From assembly GCA_003157225.1 (NCBI GenBank), contig PMIZ01000422.1, forward strand, positions 3,760 through 9,007: a DNA stretch of 5,248 nt, read 5' to 3'. Shown here piece by piece: positions 1-5,248 of the stretch; position 1 is the first letter of the stretch, and each line of letters begins with the position of its first letter. Origin of the DNA: Actinomycetota bacterium (GTDB lineage Bacteria > Actinomycetota > Thermoleophilia > RBG-16-64-13). The position numbers and the translations under genes are program-made. A model generated the notes under the pieces. It saw only the letters and a program-made list of their open reading frames with translations, was not told where the DNA came from and did not search any database.

Positions 1-1
1 C

Positions 2-2074
2 CAGCTCTTCGGCACCTTCTCCCGCTGCCAGGAACTGCTGCGCCAGCCGCCGGTGCAGGCCGAGAGCCGCCCGCATCTGCGCGAGCTTCTGTCGGTCGCC
101 ACAGGCGGCGTGGTCTTTGCCACTATCCAGAAGTTCTTCCCCGAGGAGAAGGGCGACCGTCACCCGGTTCTCTCCGACCGGCGTAACATCGTGGTGATCG
201 CCGACGAGGCCCATCGCAGCCAATACGACTTCATCGACGGTTTCGCCCGTCACATGCACGACGCCCTTCCCGGCGCCTCGTTCATCGGGTTCACCGGAAC
301 GCCCATAGAGCTGAAGGACGCGAACACCCGCGCCGTCTTCGGCGACTACATCAGCGTGTACGACATCCAGCGGGCGGTCGAGGACAAGGCCACCGTGCCC
401 ATCTACTACGAAAGCCGGCTTGCCAAGCTGGCTCTGGACGAAGCCGAGCGTCCCCACATCGACCCCGAGTTCGAAGAGGTCACCGAGGGCGAAGAGGTGG
501 AGAAGAAGGAGAAACTCAAGAGTCGCTGGGCCCAGCTGGAGGCCATGGTGGGCACGGAGCATCGGCTGGAGCTGATCGCCCAGGATCTGGTGGAACACTT
601 CGAGCGCAGACTGGAGGCCATGGAGGGCAAGGCGATGGTGGTCTGCATGAGCCGGCGCATCTGCATGGACCTGCACGATGAGATCGTGAAGCTGCGGCCC
701 GAGTGGTTCCACGAGGACGACGAGAAGGGGGCGCTCAAGGTCGTCATGACAGGCAACGCCTCCGAGGGCCCGCGCTACGCCGCGCATTCGCGCAACAAGG
801 CTCGGCGAGAAGCTCTGGCCAAACGCTTCCGCGCTCCCGACGACCCCTTGAAGCTGGTCATCGTGCGCGACATGTGGCTGACGGGTTTCGACGCCCCCTG
901 CCTGCACACTATGTACATAGACAAGCCCATGCGCGGCCACGGCCTCATGCAGGCCATCGCCCGCGTGAACCGCGTGTTTCGGGACAAACCGGGTGGCCTG
1001 GTGGTCGACTACCTGGGACTGGCGCCAGAGCTGAGGGAAGCCCTGGCCGTCTACACCGAGAGTGGTGGCACCGGAGACACGGCCATCGACCAGCAGCAGG
1101 CCGTGCATGTCATGCTCGAGAAGTACGAGGTGTGCCTGGGGCTCTTCCACGGCTTCGATTGGTCGCTCTGGATCACCGGCTCAGCAACCGAGAAGCTCTC
1201 GATCCTTCCGAACGCTCAAGAGCACATCCTGAAGCAGCCGAACGGCAAGGACCGGACGCTGAGCGCGGTCACCGAGCTGTCGCAGGCCTTCGCTCTGTCG
1301 GTGCCGCATGAGAAGGCTCTGGCCATCCGCGATGACGTGGGCTTCTTCCAAGCGGTCCGGGCCCAGCTGGCAAAGCACGCCCCCGGCGATCGCAAGACCG
1401 ACGAGGAACTCGACCACGCTGTGCGCCAGATCGTGTCGCGGGCGGTGGTCTCCGACGAGATGGTGGACATCTTCGCCGCCGCCGGTCTCAAGAAGCCCGA
1501 CCTCTCCATCCTCTCCGATGAGTTCCTGGCCGAGGTGCGGGGCATGCCCCAGCGCAATCTGGCGGTGGAGCTGTTGCAGAAGCTGCTGAAGGGAGAGATC
1601 CGCAGCCGCTCCCGCAAGAACGTGGTGCTGGCCCGCTCCTTCGCCGAGATGCTGGAGCAGACCCTGAGGCGCTACCAGAACCGGGCGATAGAGGCGGCGC
1701 AGGTGATCGAGGAGCTCATCAAGATGGCCAAGGACCTGCGCGAGTTGGAGGAGCGGGGCATCGCCCTCGACCTCACCGAGGACGAGCTCGCCTTCTACGA
1801 CGCCTTGGAGACCAACGACAGCGCGGTCAAGGTGCTGGGCGACGACGTCCTGCGCGACATCGCCCGCGAGCTGGTGACGGCCGTGCGGAGCAACGTGACC
1901 ATCGACTGGACCATGCGCGAGAACGTGCGCGCCAAGCTGCGCGTGATCGTGAAGCGCATCCTCAAGAAACACGGGTATCCGCCGGACAAGCAGGAGAGGG
2001 CCACGGTCACCGTGTTGGAGCAGGCCGAGGTGCTGAGCGAGGAATGGGCTACCAGCACGAGTCAGCGATCGTGA
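2..2074 (+). CDS. hsdR: Type I restriction endonuclease subunit R, partial (5' end outside window)
   Basis: Motor and nuclease subunit of a type I restriction-modification complex, which translocates DNA using ATP and cuts it away from the unmethylated recognition site. The frame is open from base 2, so the first in-frame GTG at 53 is internal; 690 C-terminal residues are present of roughly 1000 usual for the family. Counting from base 2, the sequence shows the Walker B box DEAH (68-71), motif III TGTP (98-101), motif [13 protein letters not shown] (288-299) and motif [10 protein letters not shown] (317-324). From about residue 335 to the end follows the helical HsdR C-terminal domain (DUF3387 type), with recognisable stretches such as [35 protein letters not shown] and [13 protein letters not shown]. 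The N-terminal nuclease domain and Walker A motif lie to the left of the window, so catalytic integrity cannot be judged. No frameshift or stop interrupts the visible part. Third codon positions are strongly G/C. HsdM and HsdS are needed for function and are not in view. Confidence 0.97.
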   Translation, partial: QLFGTFSRCQELLRQPPVQAESRPHLRELLSVATGGVVFATIQKFFPEEKGDRHPVLSDRRNIVVIADEAHRSQYDFIDGFARHMHDALPGASFIGFTGTPIELKDANTRAVFGDYISVYDIQRAVEDKATVPIYYESRLAKLALDEAERPHIDPEFEEVTEGEEVEKKEKLKSRWAQLEAMVGTEHRLELIAQDLVEHFERRLEAMEGKAMVVCMSRRICMDLHDEIVKLRPEWFHEDDEKGALKVVMTGNASEGPRYAAHSRNKARREALAKRFRAPDDPLKLVIVRDMWLTGFDAPCLHTMYIDKPMRGHGLMQAIARVNRVFRDKPGGLVVDYLGLAPELREALAVYTESGGTGDTAIDQQQAVHVMLEKYEVCLGLFHGFDWSLWITGSATEKLSILPNAQEHILKQPNGKDRTLSAVTELSQAFALSVPHEKALAIRDDVGFFQAVRAQLAKHAPGDRKTDEELDHAVRQIVSRAVVSDEMVDIFAAAGLKKPDLSILSDEFLAEVRGMPQRNLAVELLQKLLKGEIRSRSRKNVVLARSFAEMLEQTLRRYQNRAIEAAQVIEELIKMAKDLRELEERGIALDLTEDELAFYDALETNDSAVKVLGDDVLRDIARELVTAVRSNVTIDWTMRENVRAKLRVIVKRILKKHGYPPDKQERATVTVLEQAEVLSEEWATSTSQRS

Positions 2075-2096
2075 TCGTCCCTGAGAACAAGCTGCC

Positions 2097-2102
2097 GGAG
2101 GG
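2097..2102 (+). promoter_or_regulatory. Ribosome binding site deciding the start of the DUF1841-like gene
   Basis: GGAGGG lies 7 bases before the ATG at 2110. The upstream in-frame ATG at 2044 lies inside the hsdR reading frame and has no comparable site, so this element favours the shorter protein. Confidence 0.8.
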
Positions 2103-2109
2103 TAAGCAA

Positions 2110-2481
2110 ATGGAAGAATACGATCCCAATCGAGACCCGGAAGCAGACGAGTGGCTCGACCTCGATGAGCAGGAGCGCATGATACTGGTTGAGGACTACC
2201 ATCGCCGGCATTGTGGCCGGATGCCAAGCGTAGAAGGCCACGCCGCCATTCACACCATCGTGGAAAACCAACTCGCTCTCGAGGAGCCCGTGGTCGTCGC
2301 CACCTTCGCTCGCCTTCGTCTTGAAGGCCTCGATCGTCACGACGCTGTTCACGCCATCGGCTCGGTGCTTGCGAGCCATCTGCATTCACTGCTCGCGGGC
2401 GAACAAGCGGAGCTGGAGCCGAACGAGCGATACCATGAGGCTCTTGGGAAGCTCTCAGCCCACAAATGGCGAGCGGGCTAA
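2110..2481 (+). CDS. DUF1841-like small protein of unknown function
   Basis: A 123-residue acidic protein of unknown function with no signal peptide or membrane segment, so probably cytosolic. It opens with an acidic segment (EEYDPNRDPEADEWLDLDEQ), followed by LVEDYHRRH and a His-rich helical core: HAAIHTIVENQLA (about residues 44-56), then an EGLDRHDAVHAIGSVLASH segment (about 83-101). This layout of two histidine-bearing helices matches my recollection of proteins annotated as DUF1841; the assignment is from pattern memory, not a search. The ATG at 2110 is chosen because GGAGGG stands 7 bases before it; the longer frame from 2044 would overlap the end of hsdR by 31 bases. The gap to the hsdR stop is 35 bases with no visible terminator, so read-through from hsdR is likely. 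Codon use is less G/C-biased at third positions than in hsdR. A direct role in restriction is not supported by any visible motif. Confidence 0.82.
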   Translation: MEEYDPNRDPEADEWLDLDEQERMILVEDYHRRHCGRMPSVEGHAAIHTIVENQLALEEPVVVATFARLRLEGLDRHDAVHAIGSVLASHLHSLLAGEQAELEPNERYHEALGKLSAHKWRAG

Positions 2482-2609
2482 TCGGCCGTCAAGACCCATC
2501 GCCATCAACAGTTAGCGTTCGTTTCGACCCGTAAAGCAATGCCAAGTAGCGGGTGAGAGGCGCAGCTCGTTCGAGAGATACCAGCGGCCCGTCGGCAAGA
2601 GAGGGCGGC

Positions 2610-2635
2610 GGTCAGTCACAAGCGCTTGACTGTCC
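2610..2635. repeat. Imperfect inverted repeat, possible operator
   Basis: The core CAAGCGCTTG (2619-2628) is a perfect 10-base palindrome. The flanks extend it: CAGTCA on the left (2613-2618) and ACTG on the right (2629-2632) pair if two extra bases (CA) bulge on the left, and GG/CC pairs follow after one T-T mismatch. It could be a regulator binding site or a small hairpin. It overlaps a -35-like TTGACT (2626-2631), but no matching -10 is seen at normal spacing. Confidence 0.35.
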
Positions 2636-2684
2636 TCCTGGCCAGGTGCGGAACCCTGCATGCAACCGGCCCTCGACTCCTCAA

Positions 2685-2697
2685 GTAGGCCTACACT
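2685..2697 (+). promoter_or_regulatory. Palindrome overlapping a possible -10 element
   Basis: GTAGGCCTAC (2685-2694) is a perfect palindrome, and its right end overlaps TACACT (2692-2697), which matches the -10 consensus at four of six positions. Transcription starting near 2704 would give a leader of about 37 bases for the oxidoreductase gene. The lack of a recognisable -35 hexamer keeps this tentative. Confidence 0.25.
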
Positions 2698-2740
2698 GGA
2701 AAGACACGGCCGAGTGGACTGTCGACGCGGAGGCGGGCAA

Positions 2741-3349
2741 ATGAAAGTGCTAGTGCTGGGTGCAAGTGGCAAGACGGGGGCCGAGGTTGTCCGCCAAGGA
2801 ACGGCGGCGGGTCACGAGATCACGGCGTTTGTGCGCGATCCCAGCCGACTCCAAGCCAACAGTCCCCAGGTTGTGATGAAGGTGGGAGACGCCCGGAAGG
2901 TCGCCGACTTGGCCCAGGCGCTTGTGGGTCAAGAGGCGGTCATCAGTACCCTCGGCAGCAACAAGGCCGCCGACGCCCTGATAGCTAGGTCGACCGAGGC
3001 GCTACTCGAGGCGACGGCGAAGACCGGCCTTCGCCGAGTAGTGATGCTGTCTGTCGCCCGTAACTACAAGCCCACGCTCTTCATAAGGTTGATGGCCCGG
3101 GTAATGGCGGGTGTGGTCGCCGACCGCTGGGCTGGGGAGGACTCGCTCAAGAACTCCAGCCTCGACTGGACGATCGTTTACGCAGCCAAGCTCACGGGCG
3201 GCCCGAGGACAGGTCGCGTCCGGATAGCAGGCACTGGCGAGACAGTCACTTTCCGCAGCACCATTTCGCGAGCTGACGTGGCCGAGTTCCTGCTTGCTCG
3301 GCTAACCGATAGCGAGGCCGTCGGAAAAGCATTCGTTGTTGCATCCTAG
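2741..3349 (+). CDS. NAD(P)-binding oxidoreductase, atypical SDR family
   Basis: A 202-residue Rossmann-fold protein of the NAD(P)H-binding atypical short-chain dehydrogenase type (NmrA/biliverdin-reductase-B-like, PF13460 class). The N-terminus MKVLVLGASGKTG carries the glycine-rich dinucleotide motif GASGKTG (7-13). FVRDP (30-34) ends the second strand, where an Arg after the strand often favours NADP. GD at 49-50, VISTLGS (68-73), VVMLSV (100-105), LDWTIV (141-146) and ISRADVAEFLL (175-185) are further family landmarks. There is no YxxxK catalytic pair, as expected for this atypical group, so it may be a reductase, an epimerase-like enzyme or a redox-sensing protein; the substrate is unknown. 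The start at 2741 is set by GGAGG at 2729-2733 with a 7-base spacer and by the glycine motif falling right after it; an upstream in-frame ATG at 2660 would add 27 residues without family character. It is the first gene of a probable three-gene operon. Confidence 0.9.
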   Translation: MKVLVLGASGKTGAEVVRQGTAAGHEITAFVRDPSRLQANSPQVVMKVGDARKVADLAQALVGQEAVISTLGSNKAADALIARSTEALLEATAKTGLRRVVMLSVARNYKPTLFIRLMARVMAGVVADRWAGEDSLKNSSLDWTIVYAAKLTGGPRTGRVRIAGTGETVTFRSTISRADVAEFLLARLTDSEAVGKAFVVAS

Positions 3350-3414
3350 GGATGAAAGCTGTAAGGGCGAGAAGCGCGTGGTCCCCGCCACTGCGCCCTG
3401 TCAACGGAAGCATC

Positions 3415-3420
3415 GGAGGG
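3415..3420 (+). promoter_or_regulatory. Ribosome binding site supporting a GTG start
   Basis: GGAGGG stands 7 bases before the GTG at 3428, the same spacing seen for the neighbouring genes. It decides the start, because the next in-frame ATG is 54 codons further on and would remove the membrane segment. Confidence 0.75.
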
Positions 3421-3427
3421 CAGACTC

Positions 3428-4123
3428 GTGGACGATAGACGGCCTACGCAAACCGCCGTTCGATGCCTCGCGGCTACTGCCGGGCTTGCCGCTGTCTCAT
3501 ATGCCTCGTACGTGGCGATCACCTGGCTCCGGTTTGGACGTGTGGCACCGTCAACCGGAGACGAGGTTGGCTCGCTCCTCGACCGGTTCATGCCCACCTA
3601 CGAGGTCGAAGAGCGCCATCAGACGCGTGTCGCTGCCCCAAACGACGTCACTTTCGCGGCGGCATCGGAGATGGACATCCAGCGCGTACCGGTAGTTCGA
3701 GTGCTGTTCAAGGGCCGTGCATTGTTTCTTGGCGGGAAGGGGGACGAAGCGGAGCGCCCTCGCACGCTGCTAGCTTGGATGCAGTCCCTCGGTTGGACGG
3801 TGCTCGTCCACGTCCCCGGACGTCAGGTAGTGCTGGGGACGGTCATGCGCCCGTGGGAGCCGGACCCCTCGCCACGGGTCGTGACGCCGGAGAAGTTCGC
3901 GGCGTTTTGCGAGCCCGAGTACGTGAAGATCGTCTCCACCTGGGCTGCACAGCCGATCGGGCCGCATGAGTCGCGGTTCACCATCGCAACGCGAGTGGCC
4001 ACGACCGATCCCGTCGCGAGGCGGCTTTTCAGGAGGTACTGGTCGCTGTTTTCCCCCGGCAGTCTTCTCATCCGGTATCTGGGGTTGCGTCTTGTCCGAG
4101 ACGAAGCTGAGCGGCATGCGTAG
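3428..4123 (+). CDS. Membrane-anchored SRPBCC/START-like protein
   Basis: A 231-residue protein with GTG as start. Residues about 12-34 (CLAATAGLAAVSYASYVAITWL) form one hydrophobic segment, which reads as a membrane anchor; a basic DRR/VR lies before it and RFGR after it. The remainder is soluble and resembles the SRPBCC (polyketide cyclase/START-like) superfamily, whose helix-grip fold binds hydrophobic ligands: MPTYEVEERHQTRVAAPNDV (about 55-74) looks like the first strand and helix, and SRFTIATRVATTD plus ARRLFRRYWSLFSPG (about 182-211) resembles the C-terminal strand and long helix. I know similar uncharacterised bacterial proteins with this ending, but the family call is from pattern memory. 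No catalytic residues can be named. It sits 78 bases after the oxidoreductase and 21 bases before the metallo-hydrolase, suggesting co-transcription. It might bind a lipid-like or aromatic ligand at the membrane; that is inference. Confidence 0.8.
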   Translation: MDDRRPTQTAVRCLAATAGLAAVSYASYVAITWLRFGRVAPSTGDEVGSLLDRFMPTYEVEERHQTRVAAPNDVTFAAASEMDIQRVPVVRVLFKGRALFLGGKGDEAERPRTLLAWMQSLGWTVLVHVPGRQVVLGTVMRPWEPDPSPRVVTPEKFAAFCEPEYVKIVSTWAAQPIGPHESRFTIATRVATTDPVARRLFRRYWSLFSPGSLLIRYLGLRLVRDEAERHA

Positions 4124-4132
4124 CCGGATGGA

Positions 4133-4137
4133 AGGAG
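4133..4137 (+). promoter_or_regulatory. Ribosome binding site deciding the start of the MBL-fold gene
   Basis: AGGAG lies only 1 base before the ATG at 4139 but 7 bases before the ATG at 4145, so the second ATG is the likelier start. Confidence 0.7.
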
Positions 4138-4144
4138 TATGCGG

Positions 4145-4822
4145 ATGACTCCAAAGATCCAGGTCGTCAAGGCGGGGAGTAACTGCTTTCTGCTGCAGGC
4201 GAGGAACGGCTTTGTACTTATCGACTCCGGGGTCGCCTCTCGACGCACCGCAGTGGAAGAGAAGCTGGCGCATGCGGGGTGTGGGCCCGGCGACCTCAAG
4301 CTCATAGTCCTTACCCATGGCGACTCCGACCATGCTGATAACTGCGCTCACCTCCGCACAGTCTATGGCGCGGTGGTCGGCATGCACCCGGCTGATGTGC
4401 AGATGGTCGAGTGCGGAGACATGTCCTTAGGTAGGAAAGCCCGGCCCGACAGGATCACAGCTATGGGGAGGGTAATCGGGCTCGTTGGCAGGCTCATGTC
4501 CTTGTTCGGACCGCCGCCCTTTGACCGGTTCTCGCCCGATGTTCTCTTCGAAGATGGGCAGAGCCTCTCCTCGTACGGTCTCGATGCCACGATCATCCAT
4601 CTCCCCGGGCATTCGAAGGGTTCGATCGGTGTTCTGACCGCGGACGGCGATCTGTTCTGCGGCGATTTGATCTACAACTTCTTCAAGCCCAACATGGTTT
4701 GGATCAACGACATGGTCGACGGGAACGCGAGCATCTCTCGACTTGGGGCTCTGAACGTGCGTGCGGTCTACCCCGGGCACGGAAAGCCGTTTCCCTGGGC
4801 GGAGTTTGCGGCGAGGCGCTAG
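4145..4822 (+). CDS. MBL-fold metallo-hydrolase
   Basis: A 225-residue metallo-beta-lactamase-fold protein, a fold that usually holds one or two metal ions and hydrolyses ester, thioester, lactone or phosphodiester bonds. Numbered from the ATG at 4145, the landmarks are SNCFLL (12-17), LIDSG (25-29), the metal motif THGDSDH (57-63: H58, D60, D62, H63), PGHSKGS (154-160, H156), GDL (173-175, D174) and YPGHG (209-213, H212). All metal positions are present, except that the second histidine of HxHxDH is aspartate; HGDxDH versions occur in several MBL subfamilies, so this does not imply an inactive protein. An insertion at about 88-135 (with PDRITAMGRVIGLVGRLM) precedes the FEDGQ strand and may shape the substrate pocket. 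No signal peptide or membrane segment is seen. It is the last gene of the probable three-gene operon. The exact substrate cannot be told; quorum-quenching lactonase or glyoxalase II identity is not supported specifically. Confidence 0.92.
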   Translation: MTPKIQVVKAGSNCFLLQARNGFVLIDSGVASRRTAVEEKLAHAGCGPGDLKLIVLTHGDSDHADNCAHLRTVYGAVVGMHPADVQMVECGDMSLGRKARPDRITAMGRVIGLVGRLMSLFGPPPFDRFSPDVLFEDGQSLSSYGLDATIIHLPGHSKGSIGVLTADGDLFCGDLIYNFFKPNMVWINDMVDGNASISRLGALNVRAVYPGHGKPFPWAEFAARR

Positions 4823-5080
4823 TTCCCAGCTTCACCATTACCCGATCATGCTGGGCCACGCTCGAGTCGGTGGATATCCGCCAGCCGCAGGGACGATGGT
4901 CTTGTCGGGATTTCGCCCAAAGAGTATTGCTCCGCCGACATTCACCCGACTACCGGCTCGCGCACTATCATAGAAAGTGGACCGATGAATCCGGTCAGGT
5001 CAACAGCACGCGTGTATCCTCGGTTGCGTTCGAGGGTCGATGAAGGCCGGAGCCCAGGGCTGGGATAGGGGAGGGAGTCG
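4823..5080 (+). other. Intergenic region before the zinc-ribbon gene
   Basis: 258 bases without a convincing gene. It holds a CCCAGC/GCTGGG hairpin (4825-4855), a near-perfect 14-base palindrome GGTGGATATCCGCC (4869-4882, one mismatched pair), and GACCG/CGGTC arms (4980-4996). Possible -10 elements are TATCAT (4966-4971, with a poor TTCACC 19 bases upstream) and TATCCT (5015-5020, no -35 seen). A minus-strand frame of 54 codons (4838-4999) is discussed among the findings. One of the -10-like sites probably serves the downstream gene, but the sequence does not say which. Confidence 0.55.
4825..4855 (+). terminator. Weak hairpin just after the MBL-fold gene
   Basis: CCCAGC (4825-4830) and GCTGGG (4850-4855) form a perfect 6-pair stem with a 19-base loop, starting 3 bases after the stop codon. 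No T-run follows and the loop is long, so it is a poor intrinsic terminator; it may instead stabilise the 3' end or be chance. Confidence 0.2.
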
Positions 5081-5248
5081 ATGTTCTGCTCCAATTGTGG
5101 CAAGACGATCGAGGAGGGATCGGCGTTCTGCAAAGAATGCGGGGCGCCCGTCCCCCAGGTCGGGAGGATGGGTGGAGCCGCCGGACTCGAGGCGACCCAA
5201 GTCAGGTCAGCCGCATCCCCTGAGCCGCCCGGAGCCCTCTCCGCTTCG
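5081..5248 (+). CDS. Zinc-ribbon domain protein, partial (3' end outside window)
   Basis: The first 56 codons of a protein that runs off the right edge. It begins MFCSNCGKTIEEGSAFCKEC, a compact zinc ribbon with two CxxC knuckles (C3, C6, C17, C20) and a glycine after each (CxxCG), typical of the short N-terminal zinc-ribbon domain (PF13240/PF13248 class). Residues 21-56 are rich in Pro, Ala, Gly and Ser with no fold signature and look like a flexible linker. In many bacteria such ribbons are followed by a transmembrane segment or a varied effector domain, which would lie beyond the window here, so the function cannot be stated. The ATG at 5081 is supported by a GGGGAGGGAG purine tract (5068-5077) ending close before it and by the ribbon starting at residue 3. 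It is separated from the MBL gene by 258 bases and probably has its own promoter. Confidence 0.88.
   Translation, partial: MFCSNCGKTIEEGSAFCKECGAPVPQVGRMGGAAGLEATQVRSAASPEPPGALSAS

Larger units (their letters stand above)
2482..2740 (+). other. Intergenic region upstream of the three-gene cluster
   Basis: 259 bases without a credible gene. No T-rich hairpin follows the stop at 2481. The second half holds an imperfect palindrome (2610-2635) and a perfect 10-base palindrome (2685-2694), listed separately. A -10-like TACACT occurs at 2692-2697, 43 bases before the next start codon, but no good -35 hexamer stands 16-18 bases before it. Short frames here on either strand have no ribosome binding site or recognisable protein motif. 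Confidence 0.6.

Noticed and set aside
53..55. GTG at 53 as the start of hsdR
   Set aside because: The frame is open back to base 2 with family-like sequence ([13 protein letters not shown]), so the gene continues to the left of the window.
703..1311. Plus-strand frame of 202 codons inside hsdR
   Set aside because: It overlaps the helicase motifs V and VI of hsdR in another frame and has an Arg/Gly/Pro-rich shadow composition.
2044..2109. Upstream ATG start for the DUF1841-like gene
   Set aside because: It overlaps the hsdR end, lacks a ribosome binding site, and the ATG at 2110 has GGAGGG at ideal spacing.
1181..2389. Long minus-strand frame of 402 codons opposite hsdR and the DUF1841-like gene
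   Set aside because: It is antisense to two well-supported genes, is rich in His, Leu, Arg and Gly without motifs, and is the expected by-product of strong G/C bias at hsdR third positions.
2660..2740. Upstream ATG start for the oxidoreductase
   Set aside because: The added 27 residues precede the normal Rossmann start, and the ribosome binding site at 2729 serves the ATG at 2741.
2512..2772. Minus-strand frame of 86 codons in the intergenic region before the oxidoreductase
   Set aside because: It overlaps the start of the oxidoreductase and its ribosome binding site, and the peptide is low-complexity with no known motif.
4139..4144. ATG at 4139 as the start of the MBL gene
   Set aside because: Only one base separates it from the AGGAG element; the ATG at 4145 has a 7-base spacer.
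3770..4387. Minus-strand frame of 205 codons opposite the SRPBCC-like and MBL genes
   Set aside because: It is antisense to two coherent proteins and has no recognisable motif or ribosome binding site.
4699..5043. Plus-strand frame of 114 codons spanning the end of the MBL gene and the following gap
   Set aside because: Its first third is a shifted reading of the MBL gene, the rest shows no domain, and no ribosome binding site precedes it.
1..5248. CRISPR array, tRNA, rRNA, insertion sequence ends or phage attachment site
   Set aside because: Reading both strands showed no regularly spaced direct repeats, no cloverleaf-like intergenic segment, no transposase and no matching terminal repeats.

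Overview
The window is a GC-rich bacterial chromosomal segment with every supported gene on the + strand. Strong Shine-Dalgarno sequences sit 6-7 bases before the start codons, one gene starts with GTG, and most codons end in G or C. This suits a high-GC lineage such as Actinomycetota or a related group. No rRNA or other marker gene is present, so the taxonomic guess is inference only.

Left part (1-2481): the 3' two thirds of a type I restriction endonuclease subunit gene (hsdR), entering from the left edge. It carries helicase motifs II, III, V and VI and the HsdR-type C-terminal helical domain. After 35 bases comes a small cytosolic protein resembling the DUF1841 family, which may share a transcript with hsdR. 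The hsdM and hsdS partners are not visible and would have to lie to the left.

Middle part (2482-4822): a 259-base intergenic region with two short palindromic signals, then three tandem genes: an atypical short-chain dehydrogenase-like NAD(P)-binding protein, a GTG-started protein with one N-terminal membrane segment and a SRPBCC/START-like soluble domain, and a metallo-beta-lactamase-fold hydrolase with an HxDxDH variant of the metal motif. Gaps of 78 and 21 bases suggest an operon, perhaps acting on a small hydrophobic or ester-type substrate; the substrate is unknown.

Right part (4823-5248): a 258-base intergenic region with weak hairpins and no convincing terminator, then the first 56 codons of a zinc-ribbon protein cut off by the window edge.

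No CRISPR array, tRNA, transposase or insertion-sequence end was found. I see no clear undescribed system. The items most worth a second look are the three-gene cluster with its upstream palindromes, the variant metal site, and the composition change just after hsdR.
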